From Terriglobia bacterium (GTDB taxonomy: Bacteria; Acidobacteriota; Terriglobia; Terriglobales; Acidobacteriaceae): a DNA stretch of 64,000 nt. The stretch spans positions 186,001 to 250,000 of the forward strand of contig JAIQFC010000001.1 of the NCBI GenBank assembly GCA_020073465.1. Direction: 5' to 3'. A program made the translations under genes and the position numbers. Positions within the stretch are counted from its first letter, which is position 1. Every line of letters starts with the position of its first letter. Of the stretch, positions 26,096-34,500 are shown piece by piece. The notes under the pieces are model-generated. The model searched no databases and had not been told where the DNA came from. It worked only from the letters and a program-made list of their open reading frames with translations.

Positions 26096-28434
26096 AGTGG
26101 GTAATCCAGGTGCAGCGCTGCCGAGTACCGCGAGTATCGCGGCGGAGACGAGCTGTCATACATCCGCAGAAAGTAGTTCTGCGTCCGCGCCAGCCGCGGC
26201 AGGCTGAAGGTCTGCGTTGCGAACCGTCCCAGCAGGTTACGATCGTTCGCCGGTCCCCACCCGTAATCGTGAATCCGAACCTCAATTCCGCATCCGCCCG
26301 GCGGGACCAGCCCCACATCCACCTGCACCGTCGTCGAACTCACTTGCGAGATCTGCGCCTCCTTCAAGTCCGCCGCGTAGTACGCCCCAACCTGCGCCAT
26401 CGTGAGCTGTGGAGGCATGGCCTGCAACGGAACCGGTGTCGCGCTCGGTTCCCATCGCATGGCTAGCGGTGCTGCCAGCTCATTCGCAAACTCGATCGTG
26501 TACATCCCTCGATCGCCCGCTGGATCCACTACCTCGACTCCGACCTGCCGGATGATCGCGGTGAACGAAGCTCCCTGTGAAGGCACACTCACTGCCAGCG
26601 CATCTCCTGGGAAAATGTCATCCGCGCCCCCAGGCAGAAAATCGCTCCAGGTCTGGTAAGTCCCCGACCATGCCGGTGAAGCTGCGTTGTCCAGAATTGC
26701 GAGCGCCGCGTTCTCGCAATCCGTCCCCGTGCGCACTCTCGGAGTGTTCACCGCTTGCACGGTTCCCCGCAACCCGTCGTCAGCGCCATTCTGCAAGCTC
26801 GCAATACTGACGCTGTTGTTTACTTCCGCGACGGCCCGCCCATACCCGCGATAGCTGACCACGATGAGTTCATCGAGCGCCGGCGCATACTGCGAGTGGA
26901 AAGTGAGCGCAGGGTCGTTCGTGATGCTGCATTGCGCGCCCTCCGCCAGTGATCCCACCAGTTGAGTCACGAAGTTTTCATCCTTCAAGGCCGTGCGCAC
27001 TTCGGCCAGCGAAATATGCGTCACATACGTGTACGCGATGCTGCAGTGCAGGCTCGCCGCATTTACCAGGGCGTAAGTGCAGAATCCCGAAGCATCCACA
27101 ATCACTCCGTCGTACAAAACGGTCGCTGGAGCCACCATGGTCGCCGGATTCGCCGGGTCCACATCATGGACTTCCAGCACAAACCGCACATCCGACGGAA
27201 CGTTTCCGCCTCCCCAACCTTCCCCCGCCGGGTGCGACGAAGAATGGTAGATTTCTCGCGATCGGTACACCTCCATCGAATACAAGTGGGTGGTCAGCAC
27301 ATACCGATGTCCGGCCTGCGTTGCGATCGCAGGTCCCGCTGGCTCTCCGTTGATCAGTGCCTTGATCCTCGACCCGCCGCCGGAGGGCGTAACTTGAAAC
27401 CCTGCCAGGCACCCTCCCTCTGAAATGGCGCCCCCGTACAATCCGCCTAATACTCCTTGCGATGCTCCGGAAAAGCTCACATCCCCATGCTGCAGTTCCA
27501 GTGCACCACCCAGTTCAATCTGCTCGACGAAGATTACCGTGGTCTGACCGTCCTGCCCGGTTCCCCCATCGACCTGCAGCGTCTGCGCCGCCACCGAAAC
27601 CGCCGCCGTCGGGTCGTCCATCGCCCAAACCGTCGGATCCAGCGCCGCCCCCGCATACTTTTCGTCAACCAGCGCGCGCCGGCTCTGCGCAAATGGATTC
27701 TGCGAAAGGTAGAACCTCAGGCTCAGCCCGTCTCCCACAAAGTAGTTCCGAACATAGTCCTGCGGTTCCTCGAGCCCGATCACGGTGACATCGTTCACCA
27801 GCATGTTCGGGCTAACCAGCGTCAACCCCGCCGGTGAAAAAGTCTCATCCCTCTCAACCAGCGAGTAGCTGGACGCTCCGGCCGGCTCCAGGATGAGGGC
27901 TCCATTCATCGCCCGGTAGCTGCCCCGCACCGCCAACGCAATCTCTGCTGCGTGGTAAGAAAATTGTCTCTGTGGGTTTACCGCGTACGAGGTCAGAGTG
28001 TCCACATCCTGCACTCCACTCGTGTCGAACCATCCCGGCAGCAAGTCTTCCGCCAGCTGCCGGAGCGCGTCACCGGCGCTCCGGCCCACGAAAGGGGGTC
28101 GATTGGGCAATGCCTTCTGATCGAGAAGAACTTCATCGCTCTCCGCCACCAGGTTGTACCGGTAAACCGGCCCCGCCTCTCCCCAGCCGAGATACTCGAA
28201 GTGGGGAGACTCCGTCAGATATCCCGTGAAAACGTCGCTCCCATTCGTCTTGCCTAGAGTCACACGCGCGCCCACTGAGGGCACCTCGAACGTCGGAGAG
28301 CTCGCGACCAGGCTGAGCCGCAGTTTCGCTGGCTTGTTCAACTTCCTTTCAATCTTGGGCGAAACTGTCCCATCCAGTGCTGCCGTATAGTCTTTCGGGC
28401 CGTTACCCTGCAGATTGTCTATGGTAAGTTTCAT
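26092..28434 (-). CDS. Phage tail/baseplate hub-like protein
   Basis: 780 residues. The first 200 residues (KLRLSLVASSPTFEVP, ARVTLGKTNGSDVFTGYLTE, NPQRQFSYHAAEIALAVRGS) resemble gpD/gp27-type hub proteins of contractile or siphophage tails. The middle carries a jelly-roll-like insertion, and the last 120 residues look like a fibronectin-like domain (ISQVSSTTVQVDVGLVPPGG). It is the largest gene of the left tail cluster, downstream of the tail-tube-like gene, matching usual phage order. No tape-measure gene precedes it. Confidence 0.7.
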   Translation of the reverse strand: MKLTIDNLQGNGPKDYTAALDGTVSPKIERKLNKPAKLRLSLVASSPTFEVPSVGARVTLGKTNGSDVFTGYLTESPHFEYLGWGEAGPVYRYNLVAESDEVLLDQKALPNRPPFVGRSAGDALRQLAEDLLPGWFDTSGVQDVDTLTSYAVNPQRQFSYHAAEIALAVRGSYRAMNGALILEPAGASSYSLVERDETFSPAGLTLVSPNMLVNDVTVIGLEEPQDYVRNYFVGDGLSLRFYLSQNPFAQSRRALVDEKYAGAALDPTVWAMDDPTAAVSVAAQTLQVDGGTGQDGQTTVIFVEQIELGGALELQHGDVSFSGASQGVLGGLYGGAISEGGCLAGFQVTPSGGGSRIKALINGEPAGPAIATQAGHRYVLTTHLYSMEVYRSREIYHSSSHPAGEGWGGGNVPSDVRFVLEVHDVDPANPATMVAPATVLYDGVIVDASGFCTYALVNAASLHCSIAYTYVTHISLAEVRTALKDENFVTQLVGSLAEGAQCSITNDPALTFHSQYAPALDELIVVSYRGYGRAVAEVNNSVSIASLQNGADDGLRGTVQAVNTPRVRTGTDCENAALAILDNAASPAWSGTYQTWSDFLPGGADDIFPGDALAVSVPSQGASFTAIIRQVGVEVVDPAGDRGMYTIEFANELAAPLAMRWEPSATPVPLQAMPPQLTMAQVGAYYAADLKEAQISQVSSTTVQVDVGLVPPGGCGIEVRIHDYGWGPANDRNLLGRFATQTFSLPRLARTQNYFLRMYDSSSPPRYSRYSAALHLDYPL

Positions 28435-28663
28435 CTGAGTTCTCGGATGCCACCTTCTCCTCGAGCGACAACATTCCCTCAGCCGCAGATTTTATGCAGC
28501 CCTCGAAACTCCGTTGTCGATGTGGAGCCTTATCGAAAACAAGCGCCTAGAGTGGCACCAGATTGACGCCTTCGGCGTAAGAAGCCCTACCCGTCACACT
28601 TTTCGAACACGGAAGTGCCTCTGTGTGCTTTATGTCCTCTGTGGTTAAGATTCTTGAAGGCGG

Positions 28664-29677
28664 CTAGTACACTGCCGCCATCGCAGCCGGAAAATAGCTC
28701 CGGTAGCAGAGTGCAGCCTGACCGTCATTAGAATCGATATTTGGCATTGCCACAAACGACGCTCGCAGCGATACCGCCATGAGCGGTTTGGCGATGGGCA
28801 GGAAGTCTTCTCGCACGAACGGCCCCCTCGCCCCCCCGGTCCCCGTCGATGCAATCCGTGGATTCGGGCTTAGCCGCGGATAGTAAAAACAAACCCGCCC
28901 CCCCGATTCCTCTTCCGCCACAAATAGCGCTGACCACTCCTGAAAGAACGTTCCGCCCTCCCGATCCACAAACGCAACGACAGCCTGCGCTGAAGCTCCA
29001 ACCGGAACCCCTGCCAGCAGCGGCTGGGTCAGGACCGCGGAGGTCGCCGTGACTTCCGCGACTCGGGCCACATTGAATGTCACCCGCCGTACATAGTTCA
29101 CATCCTGCCTGACCGCCATCGGGCTGCTCACGTACGCCGCGGCAATTCCCGATCCGACAAACCCAGTCTGCTGTTGATAATCCACATCCACCGCAACCAG
29201 CGTTCCCGCCGGAAAGCTGTTCGCCGCACCTGCACCCAATACCAACTCGCTTGCCGTGGACCCAGGCAACACTGCCACTGCTGGTCTCGGTGTCCCTCCC
29301 GAAGGCGCCGGCGTCGCGCTCCCCACCGTTGCCAACACGTTCATGTGCTCCGACCCGCAAGCCAGGGCCATCTGCAGCTTGCCCCACTGCCGGAAGACAA
29401 ACTCCACCCGTGCCTCCAGCGGACCTCTAAACTGTAGCGCCGGCAGCGCCCTTACTCCCGAGCGCACGACATCGGCCGGCGTACCGTAGGAGCGTTCAAA
29501 ATTCTCTACCCACCCCAAGTCCATCCAGGGAACGGGCGGCGAGTCGAGCGAAAACGCTCCCCCAATAGCCGGGTCAAATATCGTCGGGATATTGGTCGTT
29601 CGGTCCACCGGTGCGAAATAAGCCCGCATTTGCCGTGTCACCGGAACCATCGCTGCCCGTAAAGGAGAAGAGCTCAT
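28664..29677 (-). CDS. Phage structural protein, possibly tail tube/tail sleeve
   Basis: 337 residues, beta-rich and Gly/Ala/Ser-rich with few charged clusters. The N-terminus (RAAMVPVTRQMRAYFAPVDR) and the GTPADVVRSGVRALPAL segment suit an assembling subunit. Its ATG overlaps the stop of the upstream 176-residue gene by 4 bp (ATGA, 29674-29677). Position between a tail-terminator-like gene and the hub suggests the tail tube. Sequence alone is inconclusive. Confidence 0.55.
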   Translation of the reverse strand: MSSSPLRAAMVPVTRQMRAYFAPVDRTTNIPTIFDPAIGGAFSLDSPPVPWMDLGWVENFERSYGTPADVVRSGVRALPALQFRGPLEARVEFVFRQWGKLQMALACGSEHMNVLATVGSATPAPSGGTPRPAVAVLPGSTASELVLGAGAANSFPAGTLVAVDVDYQQQTGFVGSGIAAAYVSSPMAVRQDVNYVRRVTFNVARVAEVTATSAVLTQPLLAGVPVGASAQAVVAFVDREGGTFFQEWSALFVAEEESGGRVCFYYPRLSPNPRIASTGTGGARGPFVREDFLPIAKPLMAVSLRASFVAMPNIDSNDGQAALCYRSYFPAAMAAVY

Positions 29678-30204
29678 GACGCCTTCACCTCCGTAAAAAA
29701 GAACATCGTCACCCGAGCCCTGCGTTCTGCACGTGAATCCGTCTGCCGCGCTGCATCGTCAGCAACGCTGCTTTTCTTAGCGCCATCAAACCCCGGCTGA
29801 TTCCAGAACACGCCGGTTCCCAGATCCACACTGGGAGCCCGGGTGTAGTCACGCTTCTCCGTATTCGCAGGCTGACAAATCGCCAGCAACTCGGAATCCA
29901 ACTCTCCCTGCACCCGCCCACGATCCACCATACTGTCAACCGATCCGAGCGTGTAATACGAAATGACGCACTCCATGCTCATCAGTACACCATTCCCCGC
30001 ATGCCCCTCCACCACATTGGCAAGTCCCCACTCGAGATAAAACGTGTTGGCCTGCCGCTCGGCAGACGAAGGCGGAAGATTCTCCACCACCAAGACAGCT
30101 GGCACTGTGGTACCGCCGATCGTCACCACGCGAGCCGGATTCAACCCCGCCAGCCGTTGTTGCAGCGCAAGAAAAAAACTGTCTTTGGCAAATTGCATAA
30201 ACAC
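29674..30204 (-). CDS. Tail-completion/terminator-like phage protein
   Basis: 176 residues. MFMQFAKDSFFLALQQRLAG and TFYLEWGLANVVEGHAG, followed by CVISYYTLGSVDSMVDRGRV, match the general size and layout of tail-completion proteins. It is coupled to the next gene downstream by an ATGA overlap. Its place after the connector and before the tail-tube-like gene agrees with that role, but the assignment rests mainly on gene order. Confidence 0.55.
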   Translation of the reverse strand: MFMQFAKDSFFLALQQRLAGLNPARVVTIGGTTVPAVLVVENLPPSSAERQANTFYLEWGLANVVEGHAGNGVLMSMECVISYYTLGSVDSMVDRGRVQGELDSELLAICQPANTEKRDYTRAPSVDLGTGVFWNQPGFDGAKKSSVADDAARQTDSRAERRARVTMFFFTEVKAS

Positions 30205-30286
30205 CAGCTTTCAGCCGTCAGCTATCAGCCTTCAGCCCAACCCCGCAGTCGACTAGTCAGTTGAAGAAGCCAGTCGCGAAGCTCCA

Positions 30287-30376
30287 GCCGCGAAGCGGCG
30301 ACAGAATGCAGCCCACGGCGCAAGCCGTGGGCAGCAAGTCAGAAGGGAACGAGCCCCAGCGGGGCGAAAGAGAAGG
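30287..30376 (+). repeat. Family C repeat plus flanking simple repeats
   Basis: gccgcgaagcggc, cccacggcgcaagccgtggg and gccccagcggggcgaaag recur. On both sides (30208-30237 and 30413-30440) are short tandem words of the type tcagccgtcagctatcagcc and gctgacggctgacagctgat, which are inverted relative to each other. Confidence 0.7.
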
Positions 30377-30445
30377 TCTCGCATATCAGAAGGAAGCTTC
30401 CGTCGCCACGTTTAGCTGACGGCTGACAGCTGATAGCTGCTTTCC

Positions 30446-30853
30446 TCACTCCACCGCCGTCACCACATAGAAATACGCCGTCCCCGCAAAGTTCTCCGTG
30501 ACTACCGTCTCGATATGAAAGAGTTCACTCCCATACTTCAATCCCAGCGCAGCATTGAACAAATCCTCCGCCGTTCCCATCCCCAACTCCGGCAGATGCG
30601 CCGCAATCGCCGACGCCGGCAGCGTGAACTCAATCCTCCGCCGTGGCCCCACATTTCCCGTTGTTAGCGCTCGCGCCACCGCCGGCGAAACAAGCAACTC
30701 CTGTACGCCCGGATCGACCAGTCCCAACTGTCCACCACTGTCGCTGGCCATCGCCATCGCCGGCAGAAGCAACCAGATCTCGTCTCCCCCCAATGCCGTC
30801 AACATGGCATTGGCCGCTCGCACCAAAGCTGCTCCACAGATTCCGCTGCTCAT
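30446..30853 (-). CDS. Phage head-tail region protein of unknown role
   Basis: 135 residues from the ATG at 30851-30853 (MSSGICGAALVRAANAML). The longer frame upstream reads into the family B repeat and was trimmed. PRRRIEFTLPASAIAAHLPE and FAGTAYFYVVTAVE have a beta-rich C-terminus. It lies between the connector and the tail-completion gene and is probably structural. Confidence 0.6.
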   Translation of the reverse strand: MSSGICGAALVRAANAMLTALGGDEIWLLLPAMAMASDSGGQLGLVDPGVQELLVSPAVARALTTGNVGPRRRIEFTLPASAIAAHLPELGMGTAEDLFNAALGLKYGSELFHIETVVTENFAGTAYFYVVTAVE

Positions 30854-30905
30854 AAAGTGCTCCTTCCGGGTGCTGATGCCCGCTCGTGCCGGTCGCTGGG
30901 ATTTT

Positions 30906-30975
30906 GGGTGGCGCAGCGCTTCAAGCGCTGCGATAAGGCCCGTCACTCCCGATGGGGGCTTTAGCCCCTGAGGTA
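30906..30975 (+). repeat. Family B repeat (two stem-loops)
   Basis: gggtggcgcagcgcttcaag then cgctgcg, and gggggctttagcccctgagg. It is repeated at 33477-33545 and in part at 13543-13563, 22490-22518 and 50239-50385. Confidence 0.75.
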
Positions 30976-31006
30976 ACCCGCAGGCTCATCTCAAACCGAA
31001 GTCAAC

Positions 31007-31633
31007 CTACGCGCCCTTCCTCGCCACATATGGCTCCAGAAGACTACGCACCGTCTCATCCACCAGCGAGTCAGAGAAATACTCCAGCCGCATCCGGTCG
31101 ACACTGCCTGACTTCACATTGAGTGCCGGCGTCGCCTGCGCATTCTTCACAATCTGCGCACACGCGATCTTGACTCGACTCGGAATCGTAGCCAGTCCCG
31201 CGTTGTAGACGACCGCCACCTCATTGAAGGAGAGTCCCAGCGCGTTCACCGGAAAGCTAAGCTCGCCACTCCCCGCCCAGATGTCTATGCTTGCCGGATC
31301 CACGGTTGTCCACGACCCAGGGAGCGCGAACACCAAAGCAAATTCCAAACTGAGTTCCGGGAACGGCCATTCCCCACGCCTCGGAATGCCATACCGTCCC
31401 TTCAGCGAGACGATGGGTGTCGCTGCCGGCGCCACCGTGACCAGCGGCAGATAACTTACCCGCACCGTGTTCAACTCCGGCGGCATCTTCAGCCGCTCTT
31501 CATATTGATTCACTCCCAGCGTGGTTCTCCGGCAATGGGCATCGATAATCGCAGACGCCGCTGTCACCCATGACTGGTCCGTAGCCGCATCCAGTCCGTA
31601 CGTGAGGTACTCGGTCGTATCCAAATAATTCAT
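31007..31633 (-). CDS. Phage head-tail connector (adaptor) protein
   Basis: 208 residues. MNYLDTTEYLTYGLDAATDQ and VTAASAIIDAHCRR form the helical opening of gp6/gp15-like adaptors, and the C-terminal VKIACAQIVKNAQATPALNV resembles their second helical part. It lies directly after the major capsid gene (about 107 bp), as in HK97-like modules. Family membership is inferred from sequence shape and order. Confidence 0.72.
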   Translation of the reverse strand: MNYLDTTEYLTYGLDAATDQSWVTAASAIIDAHCRRTTLGVNQYEERLKMPPELNTVRVSYLPLVTVAPAATPIVSLKGRYGIPRRGEWPFPELSLEFALVFALPGSWTTVDPASIDIWAGSGELSFPVNALGLSFNEVAVVYNAGLATIPSRVKIACAQIVKNAQATPALNVKSGSVDRMRLEYFSDSLVDETVRSLLEPYVARKGA

Positions 31634-31637
31634 AGTG

Positions 31638-31738
31638 AACTCTCAGTTCTCAGTTCTCAGTTCTCAGCCCCGCTCCCAGGGCCCCTCCCCATGGAAGGTT
31701 CCAACTGAGAACTGAAAACTGAGAACCGAGAACTGGTT
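31638..31738. repeat. Tandem simple repeats between capsid and connector genes
   Basis: tctcagttctcagttctcag (31638-31665) and, inverted, aactgagaactgaaaactga with gaaccgagaactgg (31695-31736) form short tandem words that can pair with each other. Similar words occur at 38470-38500. No promoter was recognised. Confidence 0.55.
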
Positions 31739-31740
31739 TC

Positions 31741-32709
31741 CTACCTCTGCACCTTCACTTCGTAGTGCGCGAAGTTCGCCCCCTTCACCACCGGAGCCCC
31801 AAACTTCACCACCACGTTCTGCTGGCTCAGCGATCCTGGCAGCCCCAGCCGGAACACCCGCGGATTCGGATCCGTCAGCCAGTGATACTCGATCAGGTCC
31901 TCGGTCACGATGTACGCTGGCAGCACCGCGTTGGTCCCGATTACTCCCGTGTATCCCAGTGCCCACTCCGGGATCAGCGGCAGTTCTCCCGCTTGCGTCG
32001 CCAGTGCCTTCACCGAGTACCCAGCCGTGATCTCGACCGAGTTCAGCACCACGTTGAACTCCGTCTTCATCTCCCGGTCGATCAAGTCCAGCAAAACCGG
32101 GTTGGCATAGATCGCCGTCGGCCGTACCTGGTACGAAGAGTTCGCCACCATCGCTGCCACCGTGCTCTTGATCCCGTCCACGATGCTCGCGGTGGTTCCA
32201 ATCGTCGTCGTGTTTCCCCCGGCCACGATCTGCCCGACTGCTCCGAAGTACTGCGGAGTGGTTGGCGCACTCAGCGACGTGTCGCTGCCGTTCCACAGTG
32301 CCACGTCGTGGGTCCGCAGCAACCCGTCGACGGCATCCGCTAGGTCCTTTGCCTGCAGATAGGCAAACTGGCTCTGCTGTGCCGTTACTTCCAGGTCGAA
32401 CAGGTTGTAGTTGATCTGTGACACCAGCGCCTTCAGCGGCACTGACAACTCGATTCGTGTTGGTGAAATCGTGGTTGCCGAGATGCTGCGAGGGTCCACA
32501 AATGCCTGCGCCGCCGTGGGCGCTGGAATCGCCGTCTCCTCGAAGAATCGCGAAGGGTGTCCCGTCGCCGGTACCTGCTTGATCCTTTGTCCGAATGCCC
32601 CTCGCCGCCGCACGATGTCAAAGATCTCCGACTGGTACCGGTCAATCTCCACCGCGCCCGGCCCCAGAAAATCCGCCGCTGCAAACAAATCCACAAATTG
32701 TCCCGTCAT
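31741..32709 (-). CDS. Phage major capsid protein (HK97-fold type)
   Basis: 322 residues. SVPLKALVSQINYNLFDLEV, DLADAVDGLLRTHDVALWNG, YQVRPTAIYANPVLLDLIDR (P-domain-like) and the beta-rich C-terminus suit the HK97 major-capsid fold. The short N-terminus would not include a long scaffold or delta domain, matching the separate coiled-coil gene just upstream. The order portal, protease, scaffold-like, capsid, connector is the classic one. Confidence 0.8.
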   Translation of the reverse strand: MTGQFVDLFAAADFLGPGAVEIDRYQSEIFDIVRRRGAFGQRIKQVPATGHPSRFFEETAIPAPTAAQAFVDPRSISATTISPTRIELSVPLKALVSQINYNLFDLEVTAQQSQFAYLQAKDLADAVDGLLRTHDVALWNGSDTSLSAPTTPQYFGAVGQIVAGGNTTTIGTTASIVDGIKSTVAAMVANSSYQVRPTAIYANPVLLDLIDREMKTEFNVVLNSVEITAGYSVKALATQAGELPLIPEWALGYTGVIGTNAVLPAYIVTEDLIEYHWLTDPNPRVFRLGLPGSLSQQNVVVKFGAPVVKGANFAHYEVKVQR

Positions 32710-32780
32710 GTTTTCTCCTCTGTTTGATTTTTCCTCGTCCGAAATTCAATTGCCTATTTCTTCCATTCCCCATCAGCCCT

Positions 32781-32839
32781 GTCATCCTGAGCGCAGGAGT
32801 TGCTTCACGAAGTGAAGCAACTCCGGAGTCGAAGGACCT
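32781..32839 (+). repeat. Family A repeat with a 13-bp stem
   Basis: gtcatcctgagcg ... gagtcgaaggacct encloses ggagttgcttcac (32796-32808), loop gaa, gtgaagcaactcc (32812-32824): the longest perfect stem of the set. Confidence 0.9.
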
Positions 32840-32938
32840 CGTGCCTGCGTGCAGTGCCAATGGCTCCGAAAGGAGTTTCCTTTTCGGATCCCAACCTTGG
32901 GACTGAACTCAAACTGCCTGCTCTTCATTGCAGGCAAC

Positions 32939-32968
32939 AAAAAAGGCACGACCCATGTCGTGCCCTTT
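32939..32968. terminator. Bidirectional hairpin terminator or attenuator
   Basis: aaaaaa precedes ggcacgac (32945-32952), loop ccat, gtcgtgcc (32957-32964), then cttt. On the minus strand a T-tract follows the hairpin. It lies in the capsid gene's upstream leader. Confidence 0.55.
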
Positions 32969-33010
32969 CGTTGCTCCGGTTCAGCTAGAAGCTAGTAGCT
33001 AGAAGCTGCC

Positions 33011-33436
33011 CTACTCGATCATCCCAGCTCGCGCCAGCTCTGACTTCACTGCGATCCGCTGTTCCACACTCAAACTCTGCAGGGTCTTGTCCAGCACTCC
33101 CCGGTCGAGCTTTTCGTTGGATTCTCCGCAGGTCTTCTCCAGGATCGCTGAAACCATCGGTGGCAGCGTCTTGCGCGCCATCCGTGCTGCCTGGGCCTTC
33201 AGGTCGGCATTCGACTTCTCCAGTTCAGCCACCCGAGCCTGCAACTGCCGCCCGCCATCGTCGTGTTCCGGCTGGTACGACGCTCTCTCGTCTACCGCCG
33301 CCACAATCCGGTCCACCTTCGCGTTCAGCGCCTCCTGCTGTGCATCGAGCCGCCCCAACACGCGATCCAACGATTCAGCCGCGTTTGCCAGCCGCTCCGC
33401 CGTCGCCATCAACTGCAACACCATCTCCTCGTTCAT
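33011..33436 (-). CDS. Coiled-coil protein, likely capsid scaffold
   Basis: 141 residues, almost entirely predicted helical. MNEEMVLQLMATAERLANAA and later LQARVAELEKSNADLKAQAA have heptad pattern. The C-terminal LQSLSVEQRIAVKSELARAG is short and charged. Size, helical content and position just before the major capsid gene are those of phage scaffolding proteins. No database match can be claimed. Confidence 0.6.
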   Translation of the reverse strand: MNEEMVLQLMATAERLANAAESLDRVLGRLDAQQEALNAKVDRIVAAVDERASYQPEHDDGGRQLQARVAELEKSNADLKAQAARMARKTLPPMVSAILEKTCGESNEKLDRGVLDKTLQSLSVEQRIAVKSELARAGMIE

Positions 33437-33476
33437 GCTTTTCTCCTCCGCAGAATTAAGTCAGCTTTTGCTCTTG

Positions 33477-33545
33477 GGTGGCGCAGCGCTTGCAGTGCTG
33501 CGATTCATGGTTTTCCAAAGGAAGGGCTTTAGCCCTTGAGGGACT
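33477..33545 (+). repeat. Family B repeat
   Basis: gggtggcgcagcgcttgcag tgctgcg, then gaagggctttagcccttgag: the same two stem-loops as at 30906. Confidence 0.7.
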
Positions 33546-33553
33546 TCTCAGTC

Positions 33554-34327
33554 CTAAATCTCTAGCTCAATCCATGTGTCTTGGTAGGCCGCTTTGTCTC
33601 TCCGCAAAATGGCCGCCCCCGTGAATGTCACCTTCGTCAAGGTCCACACCCGCGCTCTCGCATCCGCCAGCAGCACGTCCGTAACTTCGTACGACATTCC
33701 CAGTGCCCTTCCCGCCGCGCCCAGCCCCTCCGTTCGAAGCACATCGTGAGACTCTCCTCGGAGGCCCTGCGAGTGCTTGGGACTGGACCGAATCGCTGTC
33801 GTCAGACCGAGAAGTCGTCCCGCAGTAGCCGACAGGGAAGACTTCCAACCCGACGATTGCGAATCACCTCGCCGGCCCCACCACGCCCCGCCACCACCAT
33901 GCACTGCGCGACGCTGCACGCTCCCGCCGCGCCCACCGGCTGCAGACTTGCCCTCCGCTTTCCCCGATTTCGCGATCTCCTCCACAATTTCGGGAAAGTC
34001 TCTGGCGAACAGATACCCGCCAAGCTCGAGCTTCCGCCCCACGATCTCCGCCCGCGTGATCACGCCCACCTTCCGCCGCACATCGTGCCGATCCAAGGCA
34101 GGCGCGTAATCCAACGCCATGCCCAGCAGCGAAGGCAAAGCCGTCTCCGCCGCCGCCCTCGTCAGCACCACCAGGTGTCCCTTTGCCCCTGATGGCGCCC
34201 GTTGCGAAGGCACATCCACCACCGTCAGCACTCCCCGAAACCCCACCCGGTTCGGATGCCCCGCCACCTCCGGCATCGCCACCGCCATACTCGCCAGTTC
34301 AATCGTCATGATGTTCTCGGTTTCCAT
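33554..34327 (-). CDS. Putative prohead protease with an internal insertion
   Basis: 257 residues. Residues 1-123 (ELASMAVAMPEVAGHPNRVG, KGHLVVLTRAAAETALPSLL, KVGVITRAEIVGRKLELGG) and 208-257 (LGMSYEVTDV, VTFTGAAILRRDKAAY) form one plausible fold. GMSYEV, with a Ser in the position of the S78-protease nucleophile, and VTFTGAAIL match the end of HK97-type prohead proteases. Between them lie about 84 Gly/Ser/Arg-rich residues with little predicted structure. Position between portal and scaffold-like genes agrees with a maturation protease. Catalytic identity is inferred, not shown. Confidence 0.5.
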   Translation of the reverse strand: METENIMTIELASMAVAMPEVAGHPNRVGFRGVLTVVDVPSQRAPSGAKGHLVVLTRAAAETALPSLLGMALDYAPALDRHDVRRKVGVITRAEIVGRKLELGGYLFARDFPEIVEEIAKSGKAEGKSAAGGRGGSVQRRAVHGGGGAWWGRRGDSQSSGWKSSLSATAGRLLGLTTAIRSSPKHSQGLRGESHDVLRTEGLGAAGRALGMSYEVTDVLLADARARVWTLTKVTFTGAAILRRDKAAYQDTWIELEI

Positions 34328-34374
34328 TTCATGGTCTTTTCATTCATGCTCTGTCATCCTGGAAAAACAAATCT

Positions 34375-34400
34375 GTCATCCTGAGCGAAGCGAAGGACCT
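34375..34400 (+). repeat. Minimal family A repeat
   Basis: gtcatcctgagcgaagcgaa ggacct, without the variable hairpin. It lies between portal and protease genes. Confidence 0.75.
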
Positions 34401-34500
34401 CTGCACCTCTTGCGTCGCCACTGCCGTTGCAGGGTGTTCTCCCCGCACAGCGTGTCGTTCTTATTTGTCCGAAAACCGAAGCCCGACACTCGAAGCCGCC

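Larger units (their letters stand above)
32710..33010. other. Gap between scaffold-like and capsid genes
   Basis: It holds a family A repeat (32781-32839), a hairpin at 32939-32968 and short tandem words (agctagaagctagtagctag, 32984-33003). No gene is seen here. Confidence 0.6.
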
